Source: Cryobacterium levicorallinum
GTDB lineage: Bacteria > Actinomycetota > Actinomycetes > Actinomycetales > Microbacteriaceae
Length of the DNA stretch: 64,000 nucleotides
Direction of reading: 5' to 3'
Assembly: GCF_004402405.1 (NCBI RefSeq)
Contig: NZ_SOFE01000004.1
Coordinates: 1-64,000 of the forward strand
In this document: one piece after another, positions 55,613 to 64,000 of the stretch
Layout of the letters: every line of letters begins with the position of its first letter
Numbering within the stretch: position 1 is the first letter of the stretch
Notes under the pieces: generated by a model
Databases searched by the model: none
Told to the model about the DNA's origin: nothing
Seen by the model: only the letters and a program-made list of their open reading frames with translations
Program-made: the position numbers and the translations under genes

Positions 55613-57829
55613 CTACGCGGCCGGCGGGAACAGAGCCTCGGCGAGCAGCGGGCCGAGCTGGGTGCTCGCCTCACGCACGAAGTGCTGGCCGTCGAAGAAC
55701 ACCGGGGTGTTGTCGATGAAGGCCGGGCAGCGCTCGTCGACGCAGAGCCACGGCACGACGTTCACATACTGGGCGAAATCGCCCAGCTGCTCGACCGCGG
55801 CCTGCTCGGCCGTCACCACCTTCTGGTACAGGTTCGACGGGCTGTAGATGCAGTCCGTCGGCACGCTCGTGAGGGTCTTGCACTCGGCGAACGGGGTGCT
55901 GGCCGGCGGCGGTGAGAGCACAGCGACGTGGTCGGTGGACTCCTGCAGCGCGGTAATCGTGGCGGCCGTGGCGGTCTGCCACTCCGTGAGGGCATCGGCA
56001 CCCTCGTTGCCGCTGGCGAGGCGCACGATGGATCCGGCCAGGCTCGACATGAGCACGAGGTCGGGCGACAGGCGAGCGACCTCGTCGTAGACCCAGGCGT
56101 GGTGGGCGTCGCACTTGGCGGCGGACGCATCGGTGGCGCTCTTGGCCGCGACCGAAATGTTGACGGCCGGGCAGGAGAACATGGTGAGCGAACGCAGGTT
56201 GTAGCCAAGCGGTTCGAGCGCGGCGCGGATGGCCGGCATGTAGCTGATCGCCATGGAATCGCCGAGCAGAACCGCGGTCTTGGCCGCGGCCGGGTCGCCA
56301 TAGACACAGCCGGCGGCGTTCTTCTCGCTCACCGAGAGACAGTTGTCGTCGACCCATTCCGGTGCGCCCGAGTTGTCGCTGAGGGCGTCGAACGCCGGCG
56401 TCGCCTCGGGCCAGGCCGTGTTCGCCAGGGTCGCGGTAATGGCGGCCTGCCGGGTGGCCAGCAGGGTGGCGGGTTCGGCGGGAGCTTCCACACCCAGGTT
56501 GGCCTCGGCACCGATCGGCGCGGCATCGGCAGACGGGTCCGACGACGTGCGGGACTTCAGCGCAACAAAGGAGACCGAGACGATGACCAGGGTGACGACG
56601 ACAAGGGCGCCGATCCAGGCCTTGGCCGGGGTGAGGCCGGAGCGGTGCTGGGTGGCGGGGCGGCGCATCCGTTCTCGCTGACGGGTTTGCGAACTTTCGA
56701 GCCAGAGCGAGTGCCGAATGGGATCTTCGACGAAGTGGAAGGAGAACATCGAGAGGGCGACCATGAGGACGAGGGCAAGCGGCAGGTAGAGCGGCGAGTT
56801 GGTCGCGAAGACGGTGGCGAGCAGGATGACCACCGGAAAGTGCCAGAGGTAGAGGGAGTACGAGATCTTGCCGATGTAGCGGCTGAGCGGGTTGGTGAGG
56901 GGAAAGAGCAGGCGCTGTTCGGAGGATCCGATGCCGGCGGCGATGACGAGGGCGCTTCCGGCTACCGGCAGCAGGCCCCACGGGGCGGGGAACGGCGAGT
57001 CTCGGCTGATCAACACGAGGCTGGCCACGATCAGGACGAGGCCGAGCCAAGCCAGCACCGGACGGAGGGCCGCCGGCAGGTTGGCGATGCCGGGGGCGGC
57101 GGCGGCGAGGAGGGCGCCGATGCCGAGTTCCCAGGCGCGAGCGCCGGTGGAGAAGTAGGCGATGGCGCTGCTTGTGGAGGTTTCGAAGACGCTCCAGGCC
57201 AGAAAGCCGAGGGTGATAACACCGGTGCTGACGGCGACGGTCGTGATCAGGGCGCGGGCGCTCAGTGTGCGGCGGCCGGCCAGGGCGAAGATGACGATGA
57301 GCAGAAACGGCCAGACGAAGTAGAACTGTTCCTCAACGGCGAGCGACCAGTAGTGCTGCAGCGGAGAGATGGCGTTGGTCGCCTGCAGGTAATCGGTTCC
57401 GACGAGGGCAAAGTGCCAGTTGGCCACGAACATTGCCGAATAGACACCGTCCCAGAGGGTGCTGAGGGCGCGGGCACTCGGCAGGAGCAGGTAGCCGATC
57501 GCCGCGGTGACGACGAGCACGAGCAGTGATACCGGCAGGATGCGGCGGATGCGTCGGCGGTAGAAGTCGACGAGCGAGATGCGGCCGGTGTGGGCGTGTT
57601 CCTTGAGGAGCAGGCTCGTGATGAGAAAGCCCGAGATGACAAAGAAGATGTCGACGCCGATGAATCCGCCGGACGGCCAGCCGAGCAGGTGATCGAAAAT
57701 GACGACGATCACGGCGATCGCGCGTAGGCCCTCGATGTCGCCGCGAAAGGTGCGCGTGGCGGACTTGCCGCCCGTGCCGGTGGCTCCGGGCGCGGGTTGT
57801 CGCCGTTCCAGGGTGGACTGAACGGACAT
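55613..57829 (-). CDS. OafA/YrhL-like acyltransferase with SGNH domain
   Basis: 738 aa from ATG 57829 with GGAGG five bases upstream. Residues about 40-390 form the acyltransferase-3 membrane domain (FRGDIEGLRAIAVIVVIFDHL with the catalytic His, FIGVDIFFVISGFLIT, LQHYWSLAVEEQFYFVWP). After one further membrane segment, the C-terminal exterior SGNH-hydrolase-like domain has LLGDSMAISYMPAIRAAL (GDS block) and ends with a WLCVDERCPAFIDNTPVFFDGQHF block carrying the D-x-x-H pair. It O-acetylates surface polysaccharide or peptidoglycan-linked glycans. Confidence 0.92.
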   Translation of the reverse strand: MSVQSTLERRQPAPGATGTGGKSATRTFRGDIEGLRAIAVIVVIFDHLLGWPSGGFIGVDIFFVISGFLITSLLLKEHAHTGRISLVDFYRRRIRRILPVSLLVLVVTAAIGYLLLPSARALSTLWDGVYSAMFVANWHFALVGTDYLQATNAISPLQHYWSLAVEEQFYFVWPFLLIVIFALAGRRTLSARALITTVAVSTGVITLGFLAWSVFETSTSSAIAYFSTGARAWELGIGALLAAAAPGIANLPAALRPVLAWLGLVLIVASLVLISRDSPFPAPWGLLPVAGSALVIAAGIGSSEQRLLFPLTNPLSRYIGKISYSLYLWHFPVVILLATVFATNSPLYLPLALVLMVALSMFSFHFVEDPIRHSLWLESSQTRQRERMRRPATQHRSGLTPAKAWIGALVVVTLVIVSVSFVALKSRTSSDPSADAAPIGAEANLGVEAPAEPATLLATRQAAITATLANTAWPEATPAFDALSDNSGAPEWVDDNCLSVSEKNAAGCVYGDPAAAKTAVLLGDSMAISYMPAIRAALEPLGYNLRSLTMFSCPAVNISVAAKSATDASAAKCDAHHAWVYDEVARLSPDLVLMSSLAGSIVRLASGNEGADALTEWQTATAATITALQESTDHVAVLSPPPASTPFAECKTLTSVPTDCIYSPSNLYQKVVTAEQAAVEQLGDFAQYVNVVPWLCVDERCPAFIDNTPVFFDGQHFVREASTQLGPLLAEALFPPAA

Positions 57830-58118
57830 GTAGCCTCCGACTCGGATTGCGGAACTGGCACCTGTTTTCACCCGGCGACTTTTACCCGTCGACCGGACAC
57901 GTGCTGCGATTATGACGTAATCTCAACTACCGAGGCAAACCCGACCGAATTATTTACCTGCCGGATACGACCTCACCCGTGCGCGTGAGACCGACGTATA
58001 TACAGGAACGCCACATCGAGCCGCCCCACCCTGCCGACGAGCCTCCCACCTCCTCCGCGCAACTACAGTGATTGAGAAGCCTAGTTTTCGATCAGTATCA
58101 ATCAGTTTCGACCCCTTT

Positions 58119-58349
58119 ATGACCCCTCTGCTTGGGCCCGGCGCCCCCGTGCTCGCGTTCGACATCGGCGGCATCGACATCAAGAGCGCCCTGGTCGACG
58201 CCGACGGCCGCCTGCTCGGGGCGGCGCTGCGGGCGCGCGGGGTGCTGGCGGCGTCTGCGCCGGTCGCAGCATTCGCGCCTGCGGCGACCGCGCACTGTGC
58301 TGGCGCCCGCATGTCTCTTGAGGATCCGGCCCCCCACGAAAGCGAGTGA
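58119..58349 (+). pseudogene. ROK-family sugar kinase, N-terminal fragment
   Basis: From ATG 58119 the frame reads MTPLLGPGAPVLAFDIGGID followed by IKSALVDADGRLLG. This is the first strand and ATP-binding loop of ROK kinases such as N-acetylglucosamine/mannosamine kinase (normal length about 300 aa). After about 45 residues it turns into an Ala-rich stretch and stops. The remaining ROK domain, including the zinc-binding Cys cluster, is absent. The fragment lies directly before a DeoR gene that is itself damaged. Confidence 0.7.
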
Positions 58350-58351
58350 CC

Positions 58352-59101
58352 ATGAACCGTGCCGAACGGCTCGCCGATTCGGGGCAAGTCGAGGTCGATG
58401 ACATCATCACCAAGCTCGGAGTGTCGGCCGCGACCGCGCGCCAGGGCCTCGACACCCTCGCCGAACAGCAGCTGCTCACCCGCACGCGCGGCGGTGCGAT
58501 CGGGCAATCCGTCGCCTACGACCTGCCGGCACGCTACAAGCAGGAGCGTCACGCGCCCGAAAAACTGCAGATCGCCCGGGCGGCGAGCGCACTCGTGACC
58601 CGCGGCGACGTTGTCGGCCTCTGCGGCGGCACGACCAGCACGGCGATTGCCGGTGTGCTCAGTGCCCGCGCGGATATTGCGCAGGCCAGCTCGCACGCCG
58701 ACCTCACGGTCGTGACGAACGCGATCAATATTGCCGCGCAACTCACGATGCGACCGCAGATCAAGACCGTGGTGACCGGCGGAGTCGTGCACGCGCGCTC
58801 CTACGAGCTGGTCGGCGCCTACGCTGAGTCGGTGCTCACCCAGGTGAGGCTTGATCTGGCGTTCATCGGGGTAAACGGCATCGACCCGGTCGTCGGTGCC
58901 ACGGTGAACGACGAGCGGGTTCGCCCGGAAGGACGCCGCGAGGGCCGCATAGACCGGCAAGGGCGTGGACCCGGTCGCGAGCCCCCGCACAGGATCGGCC
59001 TTCGACTCGATCAGCCGGCGAATTTCTGTGGCTACCAGCTCCCCCGCGGCCTGCTTGCTCCGGGCCACGACGATCTCAGCCACGCGCACGCTCCTAAGTG
59101 A
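58352..59101 (+). pseudogene. DeoR-family regulator, damaged at both ends
   Basis: The frame matches DeoR sugar regulators: a winged-helix part (QVEVDDIITKLGVSAATARQ, TRTRGGAI) and a sugar-phosphate-binding part (VGLCGGTTSTAIAGVLS, FIGVNGIDPVVGATVNDE). The usual 8 or so residues between MNRAERL and the helix-turn-helix are missing, weakening the first helix, and after about residue 190 the homology ends where it meets the inverted NagB fragment. The end to 59101 is antisense filler. It is probably not functional. Confidence 0.65.
58915..59083 (-). pseudogene. Glucosamine-6-phosphate deaminase, N-terminal fragment
   Basis: On the minus strand from GTG 59083: VAEIVVARSKQAAGELVATE, then IRRLIESKADPVRGLATGST and PLPVYAALAASF. 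LGLATGST-P-x-x-x-Y is the N-terminal active-site loop of NagB. The protein breaks off after about 55 residues of roughly 260, at the same point where the convergent DeoR fragment ends. Upstream, AATCATGATT at 59130-59139 is a palindrome that could be the old operator. Confidence 0.65.
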
Positions 59102-59141
59102 TTGCTTCTGACTCAGGAGTAGCAAATTCAATCATGATTGG

Positions 59142-60191
59142 TCAGGAAAGCTGCACGGCACCCAAGGCCAGTACAGCGATCAGGGTCCAGGAGAGCAGCC
59201 CGACGGCGAGTGCGCGGCCGCCCGTGCGCAGAAGCGTGCCGAGATTGACGGCCGCGCCGAGGGCAAACAGCGCCATGGCCAGCAGTGCGGTTTGCAGCAG
59301 GTCGGCGGTCTCGAGCGCCTCGACGGGTAGCGGAACCAGCGTACGCACCAGCATCGCGACGATGAACCCCGCGACGAACAGCGGAACGATCGGTGGCCGC
59401 GTCGACCGGATGCTCCGGGTGGCTGGGCCGGGCACCCAAGTGTCACCGGCAGCGGGGTCGACCGAAGTGGCGGCATCCGCTTCGATCACGCCGAGACGGC
59501 GGCGCCGGGCGATGGACGCGACGGCCACGATCGGGGCGAGCATGAGCACGCGGGTGAGTTTGACGACGAGGGCGACAGCGAGGGCGGCCGAGCCGGCGAT
59601 TTGTGCGGTCGCGACGACCTGGCCGACGTCGTGCACGCCGGCGCCGATCCAGTGTCCGAATTGCAGCGCACTGAGCCCAAGCGGATGCCACAACAGCGGC
59701 AATACGGCGATTGCAAGAGTTCCGCACAGGGTGACCAGCGCGATCGGGGTGGCGGTCTCCTCGTCTTTCGCCCTGACGACGCCGCTCATGGCCCCGATTG
59801 CGGAGGCGCCGCAGATGCTGAATCCGGTGGCGATGAGCAGGGGCTGATGACCGGGCAGGCCGAACCAGCGGCCAAGTCCGAGCGTGCCAGCGAAGGTGAT
59901 GAGCACAATCGCGACGGTGGTGGCGATGGTCACCCAGCCGAGCGCCATGATGTCGACGAGGCTGAGCTTAAGGCCGAGGAGCACGATTCCGAGCTGCATG
60001 AACGGCTTGGTAGCGACCGCGAGGCCGGGTGCGAGGACTCCAGCCAGCAGGGGACGTGCGGCCGGGATCTGGCCGACGATGATTCCGAGCACAACGGCCA
60101 CGGTGAGCAGCGGGAAGGCGGGCACGGCGGCGTGCACGCCCCAGGCCGAGACGGCGGCGAGGGCCGCCACGAGTACTCCCCGAAGCCACAT
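59142..60191 (-). CDS. YeiH/UPF0324-family membrane transporter
   Basis: 349 aa with about 10 hydrophobic segments. Conserved YeiH features are the PLLAGVLAPGL region, MQLGIVLLGLKLSL, the GFSICGASAIGAMSGVV loop and HDVGQVVATAQ. Proteins of this family are predicted sulfate/sulfonate-type exporters. A long non-membrane loop (about 230-270) is variable. It has no evident operon partner; downstream lies the pseudogene cluster. Confidence 0.87.
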   Translation of the reverse strand: MWLRGVLVAALAAVSAWGVHAAVPAFPLLTVAVVLGIIVGQIPAARPLLAGVLAPGLAVATKPFMQLGIVLLGLKLSLVDIMALGWVTIATTVAIVLITFAGTLGLGRWFGLPGHQPLLIATGFSICGASAIGAMSGVVRAKDEETATPIALVTLCGTLAIAVLPLLWHPLGLSALQFGHWIGAGVHDVGQVVATAQIAGSAALAVALVVKLTRVLMLAPIVAVASIARRRRLGVIEADAATSVDPAAGDTWVPGPATRSIRSTRPPIVPLFVAGFIVAMLVRTLVPLPVEALETADLLQTALLAMALFALGAAVNLGTLLRTGGRALAVGLLSWTLIAVLALGAVQLS

Positions 60192-60233
60192 TCAGTCGAG
60201 TTTACGCTCGCGCCCACGGGGTGTCCTGCACGG

Positions 60234-60456
60234 GGGCCCAGGCCCGGGCCCAGGTTCTAACCTGGGCCCACGTTCACGGGGTGGGCCCGGCCTGCGGGAC
60301 GGCGTTCGAACGGCCCGCCCCAGGTTACGGAGCTGGGCCCATGATCAATCATGGGCCCAGTTTCTGGGCCCGGGCCGGGTCAGAAGTAGGGGCCCAGGCT
60401 ATGACCATGGGCCCAGTTTCTAAGCTGGGCCCATGGACGGGGCCCGGGCCCCGTCC
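60234..60456. repeat. Array of GGGCCC-centred palindromes and stem-loops
   Basis: Twelve GGGCCC cores in about 220 bp, arranged as stacked perfect inverted repeats: 60246-60269 (11-bp arms, 2-nt centre), 60333-60360 (13-bp arms, 2-nt centre), 60405-60436 (12-bp arms, 8-nt loop) and the 22-bp loop-free palindrome 60435-60456. It fills the gap between the YeiH start and the ugd stop. No gene is seen. The same cores occur at 8078-8130 and 12746-12807. Confidence 0.9.
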
Positions 60457-60462
60457 GAAGTA

Positions 60463-61773
60463 CTACGGCCGACCGAGCCCGTGATAGGTCCACCCGGCGG
60501 CACGCCAGACGGCGGGGTCGAGCGCGTTGCGGCCGTCGATCACGGTTTTCGTTTTCACGAGCGAACCCGCCCAGACAGGGTCGAGGTGTCGAAACTCGGG
60601 CCACTCGGTGACGAGCACGACAGCATCCGCTCCCCGCAGTGTGTCTTCGAGGGACTCCTCGTAAGTAAGCTGCGGATGCCGCGCCCGCGAGTTCTCGATG
60701 GCCTCCGGGTCGGTCGCCACCACCTCGGCCCCCAGACCGCGCAGCTGCACGGCCACGTCGAGTGCCGGCGAGTCGCGCACGTCGTCGGAGTGCGGCTTGA
60801 AGCTCAGTCCGAGCACCGCGACCTTGGCGTTGTAGACCGTGTTGCCGAGGGCCTCGGTGGTCAGGTCGACGACGCGCTGGCGGCGACGCAGGTTGATTTT
60901 GTCGATCTCCTTGAGAAAAGCCACGGACTCGCCGCGACCCAGCTCTTCGGCGCGGGCGGTGAAGGCACGAATGTCCTTGGGCAGGCAGCCGCCGCCAAAT
61001 CCAACGCCGGCACCGAGAAAACGGCGGCCGATGCGGCCGTCGTAGCCGATGGCATCCGCCAGCTGGGTGACATCGGCACCGGTGACCTCGGCGATCTCGG
61101 CCATGGCATTGATGAAGCTGATCTTGGTCGCGAGAAACGCGTTCGCGGCGACCTTGACGAGCTCAGCCGTGGCGTAGTCGGTGATGACCAGGGGGGTGTC
61201 GGCGGCGAGCGCCGTGGCGTAGATCTCGTTGAGCAGCTCGACCGCGTGCTCGCCGGGCGCGCCCGGGGCGACGCCGTAGACCAGGCGGTCGGGGCTAATG
61301 GTGTCCTGCACGGCGAATCCCTCGCGCAGAAACTCCGGGTTCCAGGCCAGCGACGCGCCACTACCGGCGGCGATGACCTCGGCCAGGCGGGCCGCGGTTC
61401 CCACCGGAACGGTGCTCTTGCCCACGACGAGATCGCCGTCGGCTAGATGCGGAATGAGCGACTCGATCGACGCATCGACATAACGCAGGTCGGCGCTGTA
61501 GCTGCCGGGTTTCTGCGGTGTGCCGACGGCGATGAAGTGCACCTGCGAGCCAGCGGCATCCGCTATATCGGTACTGAATCGCAGACGACCACTGTTCATG
61601 GCCGAGGTGAGAACCTCGGGAAGTCCAGGTTCAAAGAACGGGGGTTTGCCGATGGCAAGTTGCGCGATCTTGGCGGCGTCGACATCGATTCCGACGACAT
61701 CGTGCCCCAATTCGGCCATAGCTGACGCGTGTACGGCGCCCAGGTAGCCACATCCAATGACAGAAATTCTCAT
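60463..61773 (-). CDS. UDP-glucose 6-dehydrogenase
   Basis: 436 aa from ATG 61773 with AGAGGG upstream. The N-terminal NAD-binding site is ISVIGCGYLGAVHASAMAEL and ends GIDVD. STVPVGTA and NPEFLREGFAVQD are family motifs, and the catalytic cysteine is in FGGGCLPKDI. A C-terminal UDP-binding domain holds LGLSFKPHSDDVRDSP. It oxidises UDP-glucose to UDP-glucuronate with two NAD+. Its product could be the acidic sugar donor for the polysaccharide locus about 7 kb away. Confidence 0.93.
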   Translation of the reverse strand: MRISVIGCGYLGAVHASAMAELGHDVVGIDVDAAKIAQLAIGKPPFFEPGLPEVLTSAMNSGRLRFSTDIADAAGSQVHFIAVGTPQKPGSYSADLRYVDASIESLIPHLADGDLVVGKSTVPVGTAARLAEVIAAGSGASLAWNPEFLREGFAVQDTISPDRLVYGVAPGAPGEHAVELLNEIYATALAADTPLVITDYATAELVKVAANAFLATKISFINAMAEIAEVTGADVTQLADAIGYDGRIGRRFLGAGVGFGGGCLPKDIRAFTARAEELGRGESVAFLKEIDKINLRRRQRVVDLTTEALGNTVYNAKVAVLGLSFKPHSDDVRDSPALDVAVQLRGLGAEVVATDPEAIENSRARHPQLTYEESLEDTLRGADAVVLVTEWPEFRHLDPVWAGSLVKTKTVIDGRNALDPAVWRAAGWTYHGLGRP

Positions 61774-61898
61774 ATTATCCCTCTCGGTCCACCCAGAGCA
61801 TAGCGGCAGTGGCAGATTGCCCCAATTCGCGGTCTCTTTCAGAGCGGATGTCCACGCGGCCCGGCCCGCGCGTCGGTCTACGGGTTCCCGAGACCGGC

Positions 61899-62099
61899 TT
61901 ACGCCGTCCCGCCGGCGAGCAGAATGGGCGCACCGAAGGCGCCGGCCAGGCGGAACAGTTCGTGCGCGAGCCCGTCGGCCTCGGCGGTCGAACTGGGAAT
62001 CTGGGAGCCGAACAGTACCCAGAGACTGGTCAGCCAGAGAGAGCCGACAGTGCGGGGCGTGCGCAGGTCGCGCAATCCAGACAGCAGGCTGGACAGTAT
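61899..62099 (-). CDS. Small unrecognised protein with one hydrophobic segment
   Basis: In the otherwise empty 460-bp gap upstream of ugd, a minus-strand frame reads LSSLLSGLRDLRTPRTVGSL, then WLTSLWVLFGSQIPSS, and ends APILLAGGTA-stop. Codon third positions are strongly GC, as in real genes here, and GLRDLRTPRT... followed by a hydrophobic helix looks protein-like. A ribosome-site-like GGAGGGGGG precedes an ATA at 62099; the first canonical start is TTG 62075 (58 aa). It may be a decayed or truncated membrane protein. I do not recognise it. Confidence 0.35.
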   Translation of the reverse strand: MLSSLLSGLRDLRTPRTVGSLWLTSLWVLFGSQIPSSTAEADGLAHELFRLAGAFGAPILLAGGTA

Positions 62100-62232
62100 C
62101 GTGCCCCCCTCCGCTCAGGGGCAACGCATTTCTTCGTCCATAATGTAGTCCCGCCCGGTTGGTTTGCCCAGCGGCACCGGCGAGGTCGCCGCCCGCCGCC
62201 ATTCTGCTGACAAGCGGATGCCCCGGCTGGCC

Positions 62233-63120
62233 CTACGCGGTCCGCGCCAGCAGGTACGAGTTCAGGGCGTCGGTCACCGGCTGGTCGGCCGGGAACGGCT
62301 CACCGTCCAGGGCGACCACTGATACGGCGAGGCGCACGCTGGAGACAAGCCAGGCGGCATCCGCTTGACGAAGTTCATCGAGCGTGACGTCGCGGTATTC
62401 GACGGAAGCACCCTGCCCGCTCAGATACTCGAACATGCTCTGCTGCGTGGTTCCGTGCAGAATCGCGCCGCTCGGGGCGGGCGTGACGTATGCACCGTTG
62501 CTGCGCAGCACGACGCTCGAGGTCGGGCCTTCCATGACGAAGCCGTCGGTGGTGAGAAAGATGGTGTCGTCGGCGCCGCGGCGGTGGGCCTCGCGAATAG
62601 CGGCCATGTTCACCGCGTAGCTGAGGGTTTTGGCGCCCATCAGCAGCCAGGGGGCCTTCTCGGCGACCCCACGCGGGTAGCCGCGGTCGAGGGTCACGAC
62701 GCGCACGCCGGTCGCGCGCACGGCACTGAAGTCCGCCGCGGCGACCGCGTGCAGCCAGGCGGTCGGTGCCGGGCCGTGCTCGACACCGCGGCTGAGCACG
62801 AACTTGAGCGCGATCTCACCGCGCTGCGGAACGCGCGCGACAGCGTAGGCGATCGCGGCGCGCCACTGCTCGGCATTCGGAACCGGGAGATCGCAGATGA
62901 GGGCTGAGTTGCGCAGCCGACTGATGTGCGGCTCAACCTCCTGCGGGTGACCGTCGACGACAGCGAGGGTCTCGAAGATTCCGTCGCCACGCTGCGTGCT
63001 CAGTTCGCCGACCCGCAGGGCCGGGGCGCTGGATTCCATCTCGTGGAACGTGTCGTCGAAATTCTTCTGCAGTGAATCGGCGGGGACGGGGTCGATCAGT
63101 AGCGTGAAGGGCAGTCTCAT
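62233..63120 (-). CDS. Aminotransferase class IV, 4-amino-4-deoxychorismate lyase-like
   Basis: A 295-aa PLP enzyme. Conserved points are GDGIFETLAVVDG near the N-terminus, the PLP lysine in AKTLSYAVNM, E in GFVMEGPTSSVVL, and the phosphate-binding TTQQSMFEYL. The short length and the GDGIFET start fit PabC-type lyases of folate synthesis better than branched-chain aminotransferases. No pabA/pabB gene is adjacent, so the assignment is by sequence only. Confidence 0.82.
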   Translation of the reverse strand: MRLPFTLLIDPVPADSLQKNFDDTFHEMESSAPALRVGELSTQRGDGIFETLAVVDGHPQEVEPHISRLRNSALICDLPVPNAEQWRAAIAYAVARVPQRGEIALKFVLSRGVEHGPAPTAWLHAVAAADFSAVRATGVRVVTLDRGYPRGVAEKAPWLLMGAKTLSYAVNMAAIREAHRRGADDTIFLTTDGFVMEGPTSSVVLRSNGAYVTPAPSGAILHGTTQQSMFEYLSGQGASVEYRDVTLDELRQADAAWLVSSVRLAVSVVALDGEPFPADQPVTDALNSYLLARTA

Positions 63121-63252
63121 GCCCCGAGCCTACTTCGCGCGCATCAGGGCGCGTGCGGCGCGTCTCCGGCCGCTGCCCGATGAGGGGCCGTGTGGAAGCC
63201 AGAATTAGGACATTCTGCGACCCTTCACCGACGAGCGGCCGCGGCGAGACCG

Positions 63253-64000
63253 CTAACTCTGGAACGCGACGATCGGGGTGCTCGTGGGCTGGTCGGACCC
63301 ACCGTTGGGTTCGACGGTGATCCCGACCTGATCGCCGGCGTGCATGGTGCCGTCGAGCACGCGCCAGGCGGTGCCGTTGCCGGTCGAGTCGAAGGTTCCG
63401 GCCGAGGCCGGGCCGTCACCGTTGATGTACCAGAGTTGATAGTCCTGATCGCTGGGCAGCGCGGGCAGGTCGTCAACGAGCACGGCGGAGATTCCGAGGG
63501 TGTTCGACCAGACCAGCGTCGCTTCCTGCCCCTCGGCCGTGAACGTCGCGGCACGCTGGGAGTCATCGGCCGCGTTGATCTGGGCGAGCCCGGCGGCCTG
63601 CTGCGACTCAAATTGGTAGTTGTTGAGGGTCTGGCCGAACAAGGATCCGCCGACGAACAGGGCTCCCGCCGCAGCAGCGGCCAGCAGATACCGCGCCGGC
63701 CGCTTGAACCAGCGCGCCTCGGCACGCTCGGTCGCCGACGAAAGGTGTGGGCGGGGCGCATCACCGGGTGCGCTGCCGGAGGACGGCGGCGTAGCGGGCG
63801 AGTCCGGAGTCGTCCCGGACGGTGCCGTCCCGGACGCGACCGGGGGAACGACGGGAGTCGTCTCGGAAGCGGAGGCGGCAGCATCCGTTGTGGCGGGGCC
63901 AGCGGCGCGCGGCAGTGGCGCGAGTTGCGGGGTCGACGCGAGCATCGACATGAGGTTGGCCTTGAGCGCGCTCGAGGGCTGGACCGGTGCCACGGCGAGG
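63253..64000 (-). CDS. RskA-type anti-sigma factor (5' end outside window)
   Basis: The frame is open to the window edge on the minus strand, so the zinc-binding N-terminal part is not visible. Visible parts: ALKANLMSMLASTPQ (end of the cytosolic anti-sigma region), a long Ala/Pro/Ser/Thr linker, one membrane helix (YLLAAAAAGALFVGGSLF), and an extracytoplasmic domain with LVWSNTLGISAVLVDDLPAL, YQLWYINGDGP and DQVGITVEPNGGS, the pattern of RskA C-terminal domains. It should hold a SigK-type ECF factor at the membrane; the partner gene is likely just outside. Confidence 0.82.
   Translation of the reverse strand, partial: LAVAPVQPSSALKANLMSMLASTPQLAPLPRAAGPATTDAAASASETTPVVPPVASGTAPSGTTPDSPATPPSSGSAPGDAPRPHLSSATERAEARWFKRPARYLLAAAAAGALFVGGSLFGQTLNNYQFESQQAAGLAQINAADDSQRAATFTAEGQEATLVWSNTLGISAVLVDDLPALPSDQDYQLWYINGDGPASAGTFDSTGNGTAWRVLDGTMHAGDQVGITVEPNGGSDQPTSTPIVAFQS

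Noticed and set aside
57950-59131. 393-codon minus-strand frame
   Set aside because: Only its first about 55 residues (NagB fragment) are real; the rest is antisense to the DeoR and ROK remnants.

Overview
The window is high-GC DNA with actinobacterial gene content and many GTG and TTG starts. Several features point to a member of the Microbacteriaceae or a close relative: a compact Tad/Flp cluster of the mycobacterial type next to topA-tmk-holB and acsA, a TopA with a Lys/Ala-rich tail, a PASTA-containing bifunctional PBP, and RskA-type anti-sigma proteins. The family-level call is inference from gene style and synteny; nothing here fixes genus or species.

Layout. (1) 1-4437 is accessory DNA at a tRNA-Thr(CGT) gene. 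A 45-nt copy of the tRNA 3' half lies at 348-392, with the intact gene at 4365-4437. The DNA between them carries an ECF sigma factor with a coupled anti-sigma-like membrane protein, a ParE/RelE-type toxin-antitoxin pair, and two IS3-family transposase remnants joined head to head. (2) 4484-16428 holds a TetR regulator, a secreted tripeptidyl-aminopeptidase-like lipoprotein, and the topA-tmk-holB replication genes. tmk and holB are separated by a 4.7-kb insert containing two secreted low-complexity proteins, a phosphotransferase and a two-component system. (3) 16636-20390 is a minimal Tad/Flp pilus locus. (4) 20801-29513 carries acsA, ridA with a 55-aa DUF4177 gene, a class A PBP with PASTA domains, a metallophosphoesterase, tRNA-Pro(CGG), a DHA2-type exporter and a frameshifted lipoprotein.

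(5) 29714-53717 is a large exopolysaccharide locus. It contains a VanZ-like protein, a Tat-exported hydrolase-like protein, acyltransferases, a DUF218 protein, an O-antigen-ligase/polymerase-like protein, five glycosyltransferases, three pyruvyl-transferase domains (one fused to a Wzx-like flippase), two paralogous secreted beta-helix proteins, a Wzz/BY-kinase and an esterase lipoprotein. The likely product is a pyruvylated and acylated acidic polysaccharide. The UDP-glucose dehydrogenase at 60463-61773 and an OafA-type acyltransferase at 55613-57829 may contribute to it.

(6) 53982-64000 contains a HAD phosphatase, a flavin-reductase-like protein, the OafA-like acyltransferase, a decayed amino-sugar locus (truncated ROK, DeoR and NagB pieces), a YeiH-type exporter, a 220-bp array of GGGCCC-centred palindromes, ugd, a small unrecognised gene, a PabC-like lyase and a partial RskA-type anti-sigma factor.

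Non-coding structure is unusually rich. It includes tandem att-like sites, GGGCCC palindrome clusters at both edges of the tmk/holB insert and upstream of ugd, a shared TGAGA-N5-TCTCA operator before both low-complexity genes, a shared 16-mer before both beta-helix genes, and a roughly 100-bp inverted-repeat element present twice. All functional calls come from reading motifs by eye; no database search was run.
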